Source of the DNA: Pseudomonas sp. MF4836
Lineage (GTDB): Bacteria > Pseudomonadota > Gammaproteobacteria > Pseudomonadales > Pseudomonadaceae
NCBI RefSeq assembly: GCF_002018875.1
Contig: NZ_MVOL01000002.1
Coordinates: 186,001 to 250,000 of the forward strand
Length of the DNA stretch: 64,000 nucleotides
Direction: 5' to 3'
Shown: positions 18,442-26,607 of the stretch, in pieces
Position numbering within the stretch: position 1 is the first letter of the stretch
How the letters are laid out: every line of letters starts with the position of its first letter
Position numbers and translations under genes: made by a program
Notes under the pieces: generated by a model
Seen by the model: only the letters and a program-made list of their open reading frames with translations
Database searches by the model: none
Told to the model about the DNA's origin: nothing

Positions 18442-19746
18442 ATGTTGAAACAACGGATCTGCCTGATTGCACTGGGGATTTTGGGCGCTACTCAAGCCAT
18501 GGCTAACGACCAGGCTGAGTCCAAGGGCTTTGTTGAAGACGCCAGCCTGAAAGTGCTGCTGCGTAACGCTTATATCAATCGCGACAAGAAAGACGGTAAT
18601 CACGATCAGCGCGAGTGGGGCCAAGCGGCTATCGGTACCTTCTCTTCCGGTTTCACCCAGGGCACGGTCGGTGTGGGCGTTGACGCCTTCGGCCTGTACG
18701 GCCTGCGTCTGGACCGTGGTAGCCACGCTGGCGGCGCCGGCATCGACTTCTTCAAGCAGAGCGAAAACGGCAACAAGACGCCGGCTGGCGACCTGGCCAA
18801 GGCCGGTGGTGCAGTCAAGTTCCGTGTTTCCAACACCACCCTGGCGTACGGCGACCAGATGCCTGAGCTGCCGGTCCTGAACTACGACAGTTCGCGCCTG
18901 CTGCCGGAAAGCTACACCGGTACCCTGATCACTTCCAAAGAGATCAAGGGCCTGGTGCTGAACGCCGGTCGTTTCACCGCTGAGTCGCGCAAGAGCGCCG
19001 AAGGCCGTGACAGCGGTGGTCTGAAGTCGATCAACGTTTTGGGCGGTGCCTATCAGTTCACCGAACAGTTCAAGGGCGCGCTGTACGCTTCCGACGTCGA
19101 AGACGTGCTGAAGAAGCAATACGTGAACCTGAACTACGTGTTCCCGTTGGCCACCTCCCAGTCCCTGACCCTGGACTTCAACGGCTACCGCACCGAGCTG
19201 GACAAGTCCTACGCGCAGAAGACCAACGCTGGCGGCGAAGACAACAAGATCTGGAGCCTGGCCGCTGTCTACGCCGTGGGTCCTCACTCGTTCACCCTGG
19301 CCCACCAGCGCAGCACCGGTGACAGCAACCTGGGCTACGCCTATGGCGGCTACCAGAAGCAGCAAGGTCGTGTCGGTGACGGTGGTAACACCATCTACCT
19401 GGCCAACTCCTACTGGTCCGACTTCAACGCTGAAGACGAGCGCAGCTGGCAGTTGGGCTACGGCCTGGACTTCGGTACGTTCGGCGTGCCTGGCCTGAGC
19501 TACAACCTGGCCTACGTGCGTGGTGACAACATCACTTCGACCAACAGCGCTGGCGCGACCACCACTGGTGGTACCGAGCGTGAAATCTTCAACCAGGTCA
19601 AGTACGTGGTGCAGAGCGGCCCGGCCAAAGACCTGAGCGTGAAGGTTCGTAGCTCGATCCTGCGCGTGGCGCAGAAATCCAGCGGCTACAACGACAGCGG
19701 CAACGAACTGCGTGTGTTCGTCGACTACCCGATCAACGTGTTCTGA
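18442..19746 (+). CDS. OprD-family outer-membrane porin
   Basis: A 434-residue substrate-specific porin. The signal peptide (LIALGILGATQAMA) is followed by the family start FVEDASLKVLLRNAYINRDKK and a basic-ladder barrel ending in VFVDYPINVF with a terminal phenylalanine. Family members take up amino acids, peptides or organic acids. Codon use is strongly biased to preferred codons, suggesting high expression. A terminator follows. The exact substrate cannot be read from sequence. Confidence 0.9.
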   Translation: MLKQRICLIALGILGATQAMANDQAESKGFVEDASLKVLLRNAYINRDKKDGNHDQREWGQAAIGTFSSGFTQGTVGVGVDAFGLYGLRLDRGSHAGGAGIDFFKQSENGNKTPAGDLAKAGGAVKFRVSNTTLAYGDQMPELPVLNYDSSRLLPESYTGTLITSKEIKGLVLNAGRFTAESRKSAEGRDSGGLKSINVLGGAYQFTEQFKGALYASDVEDVLKKQYVNLNYVFPLATSQSLTLDFNGYRTELDKSYAQKTNAGGEDNKIWSLAAVYAVGPHSFTLAHQRSTGDSNLGYAYGGYQKQQGRVGDGGNTIYLANSYWSDFNAEDERSWQLGYGLDFGTFGVPGLSYNLAYVRGDNITSTNSAGATTTGGTEREIFNQVKYVVQSGPAKDLSVKVRSSILRVAQKSSGYNDSGNELRVFVDYPINVF

Positions 19747-19768
19747 TTCTGGCGCACACGGGTAACGC

Positions 19769-19804
19769 AAAAGGCCTCACAGCGATGTGAGGCCTTTTTT
19801 TTTG
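19769..19804. terminator. Terminator after the porin
   Basis: Arms AAAAGGCCTCACA and TGTGAGGCCTTTT surround a four-base loop, with a long T-run. It sits between convergent genes and can work in both directions. Confidence 0.88.
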
Positions 19805-19825
19805 CCTGGGGAATGCCTCCCGGCC

Positions 19826-20212
19826 TTATGGCTGCTCGGCAAAGGTTTGTAGATAGGCCAGCAGGTTGTCGATTTTTTCTGCATCGCTCAGCCCCCAGAA
19901 GATCATCCGCGTGCCGGGCACCACGGCCTTGGGGTCTTCGAGGTAGGCCACCAGTTTGTCGCGGGTCCAGACCACGCCGGAGTTCTTCATGGCCTCCGAA
20001 TACTGGTAGTCGCTGGCACTGCCCGCCGGGCGTCCGATGATGCCGTTGAGCTGGGGCCCAAAAGAGCTGCGTACCGAAGGCCCGATAGTGTGGCAGCCGC
20101 CGCAGATCCGCTTGAACAGCTTGCCGCCGGCCTCGGCATCGCCTTGCGCGTGGGCGAGACTGCCGAGCAGGGCCAGGGTGAACAGTAGGGCCAGGGCTGC
20201 GGTTTTCTTCAT
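19826..20212 (-). CDS. Periplasmic class I cytochrome c
   Basis: A 128-residue protein. The ATG at 20212 is followed by a signal peptide (KKTAALALLFTLALLGSLAHA). The haem-binding motif CGGCH and a distal methionine in GTRMIFWGL indicate a mono-haem c-type cytochrome of the c550/mitochondrial-like class. It is an electron carrier of the periplasm; its partner is unknown. It is convergent with the porin. Confidence 0.85.
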   Translation of the reverse strand: MKKTAALALLFTLALLGSLAHAQGDAEAGGKLFKRICGGCHTIGPSVRSSFGPQLNGIIGRPAGSASDYQYSEAMKNSGVVWTRDKLVAYLEDPKAVVPGTRMIFWGLSDAEKIDNLLAYLQTFAEQP

Positions 20213-20442
20213 GGGGGACTCCAGATCGGCAACGGCTTGCGGCAAAAACGCGCGGCTATTTCAGCATGAAAAACCCGTGGCCGGGGTTCGCAGATCAAAG
20301 GTCCGGCGCGTGGGGCTTGAGGGATAGGGATTGGCGCCGATCCGAAACTGCTCATAAACTGCCGCGCGACAGTGGTTGGCAGGCAGATTGCCGCGTTCGG
20401 TCGAGCGTCGGCATTATCGGTTTTTTCAAGGAGGAGGCAGCG

Positions 20443-20880
20443 ATGGCTCAGGCACGGGTGATTGGCACGTCGATAGCGGCCATCCAGGCGGCAGAGAGCG
20501 AGCTGGGGCGGCGTTTGCCCGAGTCTTTTACGCAATGGCTGCTGGTCAATAACGGCCGCTCGCTAGGCGCGCTGACGGTGTTTCCGGTGTTTGATGCGCG
20601 GGATCCGCGCAAGACCTGGGACTCCATCGTTCGGCAGTACCAGGAGGGCTGGCTGGTGTGGCTGGACAACGTGGCCGACACCGCGAGCGACTTCTCGGCA
20701 TTGCTGCCGTTTGCCGAGTTCGGCACCGGGGATTACTACTGTTTCGACTACGCCGTGGCAGGCGCTGGCGGCGAGCCGGTGGTGGTCCTGTGGTCCCACG
20801 AAAGCGGCGTGACCCAGCGGGTGGCGGACAGCTTCATGGCGTTTATGCAGCTGTCCGAGCACCGTGTGAGAGGGGTTTGA
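20443..20880 (+). CDS. SMI1/KNR4 (SUKH) domain protein
   Basis: A 145-residue protein with the SUKH-fold pattern: an N-terminal helix AAIQAAESELGRRLPESFTQ, then LLVNNGRSLG and the late FAEFGTGDYYCFD segment. A strong GGAGGAGG lies at 20430. Bacterial SUKH proteins are often immunity proteins against polymorphic or contact-dependent toxins, but some are housekeeping. No toxin gene is next to it. It is followed by two small genes in tight array. Confidence 0.75.
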   Translation: MAQARVIGTSIAAIQAAESELGRRLPESFTQWLLVNNGRSLGALTVFPVFDARDPRKTWDSIVRQYQEGWLVWLDNVADTASDFSALLPFAEFGTGDYYCFDYAVAGAGGEPVVVLWSHESGVTQRVADSFMAFMQLSEHRVRGV

Positions 20881-21071
20881 TGATGATCGACACGTCGCCG
20901 CAGGACGTGTTTGAAACCGCAGACGGCGAGGTGCGGGTGGTGCTTGAGCAAGGCTCATCCATTCATCTCAAGGCGGCCAGCGCCTACAACGATCCTGTCG
21001 AGCTTACGGCCACCCAGGCCCTGGAAATTGCCGATATCCTCCGTCACTTTGCTAGTCGCCTGGGCGCTTGA
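20880..21071 (+). CDS. Small hypothetical protein, 63 aa, linked to SUKH gene
   Basis: The start overlaps the stop of the SUKH gene (TGATG), so it is co-translated. The product is acidic, with an amphipathic C-terminal helix ALEIADILRHFASRLGA. I do not recognise a family. The tight coupling to the SUKH gene suggests a shared role. Confidence 0.6.
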   Translation: MMIDTSPQDVFETADGEVRVVLEQGSSIHLKAASAYNDPVELTATQALEIADILRHFASRLGA

Positions 21072-21091
21072 ACAGGCCAACGGATCTCCCC

Positions 21092-21460
21092 ATGAACATG
21101 CCCACACAGCTCCAGGCCTATGCCGCGGCCCAGGCCCTGGTCGACGCCCTTGATCGGCGCGACACCGACACCCTTCAGCAGGGCTTCTGCATCAGCGACG
21201 CGGTCCTGGAAGAGGTTTACCAAGCCTTGGATGACTCATTCGATCCGGGCTCCCGCTTGTCTCTCGCGCCTGTTGCCCTGGCCTTCGCCGAGCGCGGAGG
21301 GCAACGGCGGTTTATCGACCTCTATCAACAGAACGACCAGGCCGTGGCCCTGGACTGCGTGCTGTTCGCCGATGGCCAGCCAAGCGAGACGGCAGTGTAT
21401 CTGGCGCTGCACCAGGTCGATGGCCAGTGGTTGGCGCACTACAAGTACATCGGTCACTGA
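21092..21460 (+). CDS. Hypothetical NTF2-like small protein, 122 aa
   Basis: A 122-residue protein starting at ATG 21092, although a TTG at 21068 overlapping the previous stop is possible. Two N-terminal helices (YAAAQALVDALDRRDTD) and C-terminal strands ending in VDGQWLAHYKYIGH suggest an NTF2-like fold, but this is a visual impression only. It is the third gene of the small SUKH cluster. Function unknown. Confidence 0.55.
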   Translation: MNMPTQLQAYAAAQALVDALDRRDTDTLQQGFCISDAVLEEVYQALDDSFDPGSRLSLAPVALAFAERGGQRRFIDLYQQNDQAVALDCVLFADGQPSETAVYLALHQVDGQWLAHYKYIGH

Positions 21461-21562
21461 GGCCCCCAGGTAGCGGGCGCGCGGGGAGATGGGAAGCGTT
21501 CGGTTTAAAGCAATTGCGCTGAGTTCGTATGCAAATCGCCGCACTTGTTGCGTACAAAGGTA

Positions 21563-21575
21563 GTTGTCGTACAAC
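21563..21575. promoter_or_regulatory. GntR-family operator, site 1 (regulator promoter)
   Basis: GTTGTCGTACAAC is a near-perfect palindrome of the FadR-subfamily type (TNGT-N3-ACNA). It lies 51 bases before the GntR regulator start and just upstream of a -10-like TATCAT (21585). A related half-match TTGCGTACAA lies at 21548. It implies autoregulation. Confidence 0.75.
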
Positions 21576-21625
21576 TGCTTGAGCTATCATGAGCCTTCAT
21601 CCGTAAACCTGGATACACGCTCTTA

Positions 21626-22384
21626 ATGGACCACCAGAACGTCCAACCCACCGTCCGCCGAAAGCACCGCAGCCTGGCCCAGGAACTGGTCACCGAACTG
21701 TCGCGGCGCATTCGTGAAGGTGAGATCGAGCGCGGGGCGAAGCTGCCCACCGAGTCTCAGGTCATGGACGAGCATAAGGTCAGCCGCACCGTGGTCCGCG
21801 AGGCCATTTCCCGGTTGCAGGCCGCGGGCCTGGTGGAAACCCGCCACGGTATCGGCACCTTTGTCCGCGATATCCCCAGCCCCAGCGGCTTTTGTATCGA
21901 CCCCGAGACCATCGTCACCCTGCATGACGTGCTGGCGGTGCTCGAGTTGCGCATCAGCCTGGAAGTGGAGGCGGCAGGCCTGGCCTGTGTGCGGCGTACC
22001 GATGAGCAATTGCGCCTGATGCGCGACTCCCTCGATGCCCTGAATTCCCCGGCGGTCAGTGTCGATTACGCGGTGGCGGCGGACTTTCAGTTTCACCAGC
22101 AGATCGCCCTGGCTACGGGCAATCGCTACTTCACCGACATCATGTTGCACATGGGGGTCAGCATCATTCCCCGGACCCGCCTGCACTCCAAGCGCCTGGT
22201 GAATGATGCCAAGGAGCCCTACCTGGAGCGCTTGAGCCGCGAGCACGAAGACATCTATCAGGCGATTGCCCGACGTGATGCCGACGCCGCACGTGCCGCG
22301 ATGCGCCTGCACCTGTCCAACAGTCGCGAGCGCATGCGCAAGGCGTACGAAGCCTTCGACGCGGCGGCCGCACTGACTTCCTGA
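21626..22384 (+). CDS. GntR/FadR-family regulator of galacturonate-aldarate genes
   Basis: A 252-residue regulator. The N-terminal winged helix (about 15-80: KLPTESQVMDEHKVSRTVVR, then GLVETRHGIGTFV) precedes an FCD ligand domain with the metal-binding pattern DFQFHQQIALATGN and a late REHEDIYQAI. It is the first gene of the pectin/galacturonate locus, and the FadR-type operator occurs before its own gene, at the kdgM/cycloisomerase divergent promoter and before kdgD. Similar regulators (for example GguR) respond to aldaric acid intermediates. The identity of the ligand here is an inference. Confidence 0.85.
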   Translation: MDHQNVQPTVRRKHRSLAQELVTELSRRIREGEIERGAKLPTESQVMDEHKVSRTVVREAISRLQAAGLVETRHGIGTFVRDIPSPSGFCIDPETIVTLHDVLAVLELRISLEVEAAGLACVRRTDEQLRLMRDSLDALNSPAVSVDYAVAADFQFHQQIALATGNRYFTDIMLHMGVSIIPRTRLHSKRLVNDAKEPYLERLSREHEDIYQAIARRDADAARAAMRLHLSNSRERMRKAYEAFDAAAALTS

Positions 22385-22417
22385 GCGCCGCCGCCAAGGC
22401 CTTTCAGCCGAGGTTGT

Positions 22418-23311
22418 TCAACTGCGCGCCTGGGGCTCGGGCAAGCCTTTGACCCCGGGGTTCAAGGCGAACACGCCACCGGCCAGCGGCTGGTCGCCAA
22501 GGTCGATGCCCTGGGGGCGAATCGAGGTCACAAACAAAGTGTCGAGCCCGGCGCCGCCAAAGGCGCACATGGTCGGTTTCTTCACCGGCAGCGGCAGCGA
22601 GCGGTCCAGCTTGCCCTCGGGGGTGAAGCGCAGCACCAGGCCGGCATCGATGGCGCAGATCCAGTAGCACCCCTCGGCATCGACCGCCGCGCCGTCTGGC
22701 CGGCCGGGGTGGGCGTTCATGTCGACGAAGCTGCGCCGGTTGTGGGGGGTGCCGCTGTCGATGTCGTAGTCGAAGGCCCAGATCTGCTGCACCGTGGGGT
22801 GCGAGTCCGACAGGTACAGGGTCTTGCCGTCCGGGCTGAAGGCCAGTCCATTGCCCACCAGCAGGCCGTCCAGTTGTGCGCTCAGTGGCTCGACCAGGCC
22901 CGGGGTTTGCCCGTCGTAACGGTACAGCGCCCCCACCGGGTCGGTGCCCATAGCGGGCTGCATGGTGCTGGACCAGAAACGCCCCTGGCGGTCGCAGCGC
23001 CCGTCGTTGAAACGCATGTTGGCCCGAGCGTGTTCAACCCCGGCGCGTTTTTCGGCGTGCAGGCGGCCGTCGGCCTGGGGCGTGAGTTGGAAGATGCCGC
23101 TTTCCTGGGCCCCGAGCCAGTGGCCCTGGGGGCTGCGGACGATGCAGGCGAGCATCTCGTCGGCCTGCCAGGATTCGGTCTTGCCGTCCGCCTGCCAGCG
23201 ATGCAGGCGGCCCGCAGGGATATCGACCCAATACAAGGCATTTTCCTGCACGTGCCAGACCGGGCTTTCACCGGTGGCATTGCGGGCATCGACGATGAGT
23301 TCGGCGTTCAT
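22418..23311 (-). CDS. SMP-30/gluconolactonase-family lactonase
   Basis: A 297-residue six-bladed propeller. Metal ligands expected for the SMP-30 family are visible: E15 (GESPVW), N102 (NDGRCD), N154 (GNGLAF) and D206 (RPDGAAVD). It probably opens the galactarolactone made by uronate dehydrogenase. The ATG at 23311 gives the family start NAELIVDARNATGESPVW; the longer frame upstream overlaps udh and is discarded. It follows udh by 67 bases on the same strand. Confidence 0.85.
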   Translation of the reverse strand: MNAELIVDARNATGESPVWHVQENALYWVDIPAGRLHRWQADGKTESWQADEMLACIVRSPQGHWLGAQESGIFQLTPQADGRLHAEKRAGVEHARANMRFNDGRCDRQGRFWSSTMQPAMGTDPVGALYRYDGQTPGLVEPLSAQLDGLLVGNGLAFSPDGKTLYLSDSHPTVQQIWAFDYDIDSGTPHNRRSFVDMNAHPGRPDGAAVDAEGCYWICAIDAGLVLRFTPEGKLDRSLPLPVKKPTMCAFGGAGLDTLFVTSIRPQGIDLGDQPLAGGVFALNPGVKGLPEPQARS

Positions 23312-23378
23312 ACCGTGGGCTCCAGAAGGTAGGGGGCGGCGGCGCCCGTGCGCCGCCGCGCAGGGAGAAGGGGCAGTC

Positions 23379-24203
23379 TCAGTCGCCGAACGGCCCGGCT
23401 GCGGTAAACGCGCCGCCCTGGAACAGGCTGTTGGGATCATCGGCCGCAGGCTTGGGCTGCTGCTCGATCTGCGGGCGAAATTTTTCCGAGCTGTCCTGCG
23501 GGGCAAACTCCAGGTGCGCGGCGTGACGGTTGTTCCACCACAGGTCGCGGTTGGCGGATACGCCGTAGACCACGCTATGCCCGACATCACTGGCCAGCAG
23601 TGCGCGTTCCACCAGGTGGTCGAGGTCCTGGTAACTGAGCCATGTGGACAGCATCCGCAGGTTGCGCGGTTCGGGGAATGACGAACCGATGCGCAGGCTC
23701 ACGGTTTCGATGCCGTAGCGGTGAAAGTAGAAGGTCGCCAGGTCTTCGCCATAGGACTTGGACAGCGCGTAATAACCGTCCGGGCGGCGCAGGCTGTGGG
23801 CGTCGAGTTCTGCGTCCTGCGGGTAGAAGCCGGTGACGTGGTTCGAGCTGGCGAACACCACGCGTTTGATCCCGTGTTTGCGCGCCGCTTCGTAAATATG
23901 AAAGGTGCCGCGAATGTTGGCATCGAGAATTTCTTCGAAGGGCCGCTCAACGGAAATCCCGCCGAGGTGGACGATGGCCTCCACGTCCTTGACCAGGGCT
24001 TCGACCCCGGCCTTGTCGGCCAGGTTGCAGTTGATCACTTCGTCATGCGCGCCGCGGCTGGGTGCCATGGGGCTGATGTCCGAGGAGCGGACGACGGCGG
24101 CGTGGGCCTGCAGGGTTTCCCTGAGTATCTGGCCCAGGCCACCGGCGGCGCCCGTCAGCAGGATGCGGGTGAAGGGTTTGCGCGAAGGGGGCTGTGTGGT
24201 CAT
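23379..24203 (-). CDS. udh: Uronate dehydrogenase
   Basis: A 274-residue short-chain dehydrogenase. GAAGGLG (residues 18-24) binds NAD and Y145/K149 form the YxxxK pair. The ending QGGAFTAAGPFGD closely matches what I recall of the known Pseudomonas syringae enzyme. It oxidises galacturonate or glucuronate to the aldarolactone, the first step of the oxidative uronate route. The ATG at 24203 is preceded by GGAAGA, which favours it over the ATG at 24218. It lies between the lactonase and the KdgM-like porin in one minus-strand cluster. Confidence 0.94.
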   Translation of the reverse strand: MTTQPPSRKPFTRILLTGAAGGLGQILRETLQAHAAVVRSSDISPMAPSRGAHDEVINCNLADKAGVEALVKDVEAIVHLGGISVERPFEEILDANIRGTFHIYEAARKHGIKRVVFASSNHVTGFYPQDAELDAHSLRRPDGYYALSKSYGEDLATFYFHRYGIETVSLRIGSSFPEPRNLRMLSTWLSYQDLDHLVERALLASDVGHSVVYGVSANRDLWWNNRHAAHLEFAPQDSSEKFRPQIEQQPKPAADDPNSLFQGGAFTAAGPFGD

Positions 24204-24293
24204 GGTCGGGTCTTCCATAGAGCTGTGGTTGCGAAGGGGGAGGGGGCGGCCAGGCCTGGTGAACGATGCGCGATCGCCAGGCCGGCTCGACTG

Positions 24294-25019
24294 TTACATG
24301 AAGTTGTACTGGATCCCGAAGCGCCAGCGGGCTTGACGGTCATCACTGGTGGAATTGACTTTGACGTCGCCGATCTCGATGAACGGAACCCACTCCTTGG
24401 TGAGTTTGTATTTGACGATCATGTTCTGCTCGTAGTCGCTCTTCTTGTTGTCGTAGCGGATGTAGTCGGTCTTGAAGTAGATGAACTGGTACTCATAGGC
24501 CCACTTGCTGGCCGGGGTATAGCCCAGCCAGCCTTCGAAACGGTTGGTGTTCTGGTTGTCCTTGGCGCGATCAGGCAAGTCTTCGTTGATCTGGTCGCGG
24601 TCGAGCTTCTTGGCATCGAGCCGGTAGCGCGTGGCGACGTAGAAGGCATCGTTGATCTTGTAGTTGTACTTGAGCCCGAACTTGTAGCTGGTCGAGTCCT
24701 TCGAGCTGTCCATCTGGAACGCCGGGGTCAGGGTCGACTGGGGGCTCAGCTTGTAGTTGTAGCTGACGGTGAACTCGTGACCGTTGTTGACCATGTTGTC
24801 GTAGGCGACGTCTTCGCGATCGCCGGCCGTGCGGTATTTCATCTCCGCCTCAAACCCCAGACCACTGTCCAGGCGATAGCCGAGCTTGATCCGATCGGCG
24901 TGGGCGCTGTCGTCTTCAGTGAACTGGTGGCGGTAGTTGATGTTGGCGGAATCGGCGCTGGCGCAGAAAGGCAGGCTGAGTGTGGCGAGCGTAACGAGGG
25001 TACGGAATGTGATGTTCAT
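24294..25019 (-). CDS. KdgM-like oligogalacturonate-specific porin
   Basis: A 241-residue outer-membrane barrel. It has a signal peptide (LVTLATLSLPFCASA), repeated short amphipathic strands with many tyrosines and charged residues, and ends with RFGIQYNFM. The strand pattern and size fit the KdgM family, which passes anionic oligogalacturonides across the outer membrane. Position 3' of the operator at 25112 and next to udh supports this. The gene is transcribed away from the cycloisomerase/ABC operon. Confidence 0.85.
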   Translation of the reverse strand: MNITFRTLVTLATLSLPFCASADSANINYRHQFTEDDSAHADRIKLGYRLDSGLGFEAEMKYRTAGDREDVAYDNMVNNGHEFTVSYNYKLSPQSTLTPAFQMDSSKDSTSYKFGLKYNYKINDAFYVATRYRLDAKKLDRDQINEDLPDRAKDNQNTNRFEGWLGYTPASKWAYEYQFIYFKTDYIRYDNKKSDYEQNMIVKYKLTKEWVPFIEIGDVKVNSTSDDRQARWRFGIQYNFM

Positions 25020-25111
25020 GGAGTCTTCTTTTATTGTTTTTGTTGGGTTTGTGAACAGTGCGGCTGGCAGCAGAGGTGTTGCGGAGGTCTCATTTCTTGG
25101 TGTCGATATAC

Positions 25112-25124
25112 GTTATCGTACGAC
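25112..25124. promoter_or_regulatory. GntR-family operator, site 2 (kdgM side)
   Basis: GTTATCGTACGAC matches the palindrome with two changes. It lies 92 bases upstream of the KdgM-like gene start, 178 bases from the nearer edge of site 3. Confidence 0.6.
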
Positions 25125-25301
25125 TATGGGGGTGTCTACGGGTTATGGCCCTGTTTGTAACACCTTGTTACATATATAGCCTGTAGATAGGGCTCTAGAG
25201 ATCACTATGTTGTCTTTAAGTCATCTTTAAATAGGGGCTTTTGCGGGGCTTACGGGGTAAAATGCGCGGAAATTCGGAGGTTATTTTTCGTCTTTTCAAG
25301 T

Positions 25302-25314
25302 GTTGTACGATGAC
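25302..25314. promoter_or_regulatory. GntR-family operator, site 3 (cycloisomerase/ABC side)
   Basis: GTTGTACGATGAC is preceded by CTTTTCAA and followed by GTA, exactly as at site 5 before kdgD. It is 63 bases upstream of the gene at 25378. Confidence 0.75.
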
Positions 25315-25377
25315 GTATGATCATTTTCAGCAGGCGACATTCCTGTCATAAATCTAATAAGCAGGCTAAAGACGTCC

Positions 25378-26532
25378 ATGAGAATTACAGCAGTCAACGT
25401 CCAGGTTTTTTCCTACCCGACCCGTCGCGCTGTCGACAGTGCGGGCCACGCCCACCCCGGTGATGTCGCCCAGGCCAAGATGGCCCTGCTGCGCATCCAG
25501 ACCGAAGACGGCAATGAGGGTTATGCCTTCGGCGCCCCTGAATTGATCCGTCCTTATGTGCTCGATGGTTTTGTGCGCAAGGTGCTGATCGGGCAGAACG
25601 CCCTCGATCGCGAAAAGATCTGGCACGACCTGGTGCACTGGCAACGCGGCAGCGCCAGCCAACTCACCGACCGTGCCCTGGCCCTGGTGGAACAGGCGCT
25701 GTGGGACTGGGCCGGGCGCAAGTTCAACGTACCGGTGCACAAACTCATCGGCGGTTTCCGCGACAAGGTGCCGGCGTACGGCTCGACCATGTGTGGGGAT
25801 GAATTGCCAGGCGGCCTGGCGACCCCGGAAGACTACGGCCGTTTTGCCGAGACCCTGGTCCAGCGCGGCTACAAGGCGATCAAGCTGCACACCTGGATGC
25901 CGCCGGTGTCGTTTGCGCCAAGCCCGCGTATCGACGTCAAGGCCTGCGCCGCCGTGCGTGAAGCGGTCGGCCCGGACATCGCCCTGATGCTCGATGGCTA
26001 CCACTGGTACAACCGCACCGACGCTCTCTACATTGGTCGCGAATTGCAGAAGCTCGACTTCGCCTGGTTCGAAGAACCGATGATGGAAGACTCCGCCGAG
26101 TCCTACGCCTGGTTGGCGGGGCAGCTGGATATTCCGGTACTCGGCCCGGAAACCCTGGCCGGCAAGCACCTGAGCCGTGCCAGCTGGGTGAAGAACGATG
26201 TCTGCGACATCCTGCGCGCCGGTGTCGCCGGTGTCGGCGGTATTGCCCCCTGCCTGAAGGTGGCGCACATGGCCGAATCCTTCGGCATGGATTGCGAGAT
26301 CCACGGCAACGGCGCGGCCAACCTGGCGGTGGTCGGGGCAATCAAGAACTGCACCTGGTACGAGCGTGGCCTGCTGCACCCGTACCTGGACTACGACGAA
26401 GTCCCGGCCTACCTCAAGCGTCTGGTCGACCCGATGGACAGCGACGGTTTCGTCCACCTGTCCGACCTGCCGGGCCTGGGTGAAGAGATCGACTTCGAGT
26501 TCATCGAAACCAACACGCTCAACAGTTTCTGA
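25378..26532 (+). CDS. Enolase-superfamily (mandelate racemase-type) aldarate/lactone enzyme
   Basis: A 384-residue enolase-superfamily enzyme. Metal ligands D206 (MLDGYHW), E232 (FEEP) and E258 (GPET) are present, with a catalytic lysine region K169-L-H171 and H309 (EIHG) opposite. It probably converts galactarolactone or galactarate to 5-keto-4-deoxyglucarate, the KdgD substrate, like galactarolactone cycloisomerase or galactarate dehydratase. The KxH in place of the usual KxK marks it as a distinct group, so the exact reaction is not assigned. It is the first gene of the operon leading to the ABC transporter and stands under operator site 3. Confidence 0.75.
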   Translation: MRITAVNVQVFSYPTRRAVDSAGHAHPGDVAQAKMALLRIQTEDGNEGYAFGAPELIRPYVLDGFVRKVLIGQNALDREKIWHDLVHWQRGSASQLTDRALALVEQALWDWAGRKFNVPVHKLIGGFRDKVPAYGSTMCGDELPGGLATPEDYGRFAETLVQRGYKAIKLHTWMPPVSFAPSPRIDVKACAAVREAVGPDIALMLDGYHWYNRTDALYIGRELQKLDFAWFEEPMMEDSAESYAWLAGQLDIPVLGPETLAGKHLSRASWVKNDVCDILRAGVAGVGGIAPCLKVAHMAESFGMDCEIHGNGAANLAVVGAIKNCTWYERGLLHPYLDYDEVPAYLKRLVDPMDSDGFVHLSDLPGLGEEIDFEFIETNTLNSF

Positions 26533-26541
26533 TGTGTAACG

Positions 26542-26571
26542 CGGGCTTCCCGGTTCAGGCCGGGTAGCCCG
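26542..26571 (+). promoter_or_regulatory. Intercistronic hairpin
   Basis: The arms CGGGCTTCCCGG and CCGGGTAGCCCG form a stem between the cycloisomerase-type gene and the first binding protein. There is no T-run, so it is more likely an mRNA-processing or stability element than a terminator. Confidence 0.45.
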
Positions 26572-26607
26572 AGAGCCCTGAATAAATATAAGAAAGGCAC
26601 TCTCACT

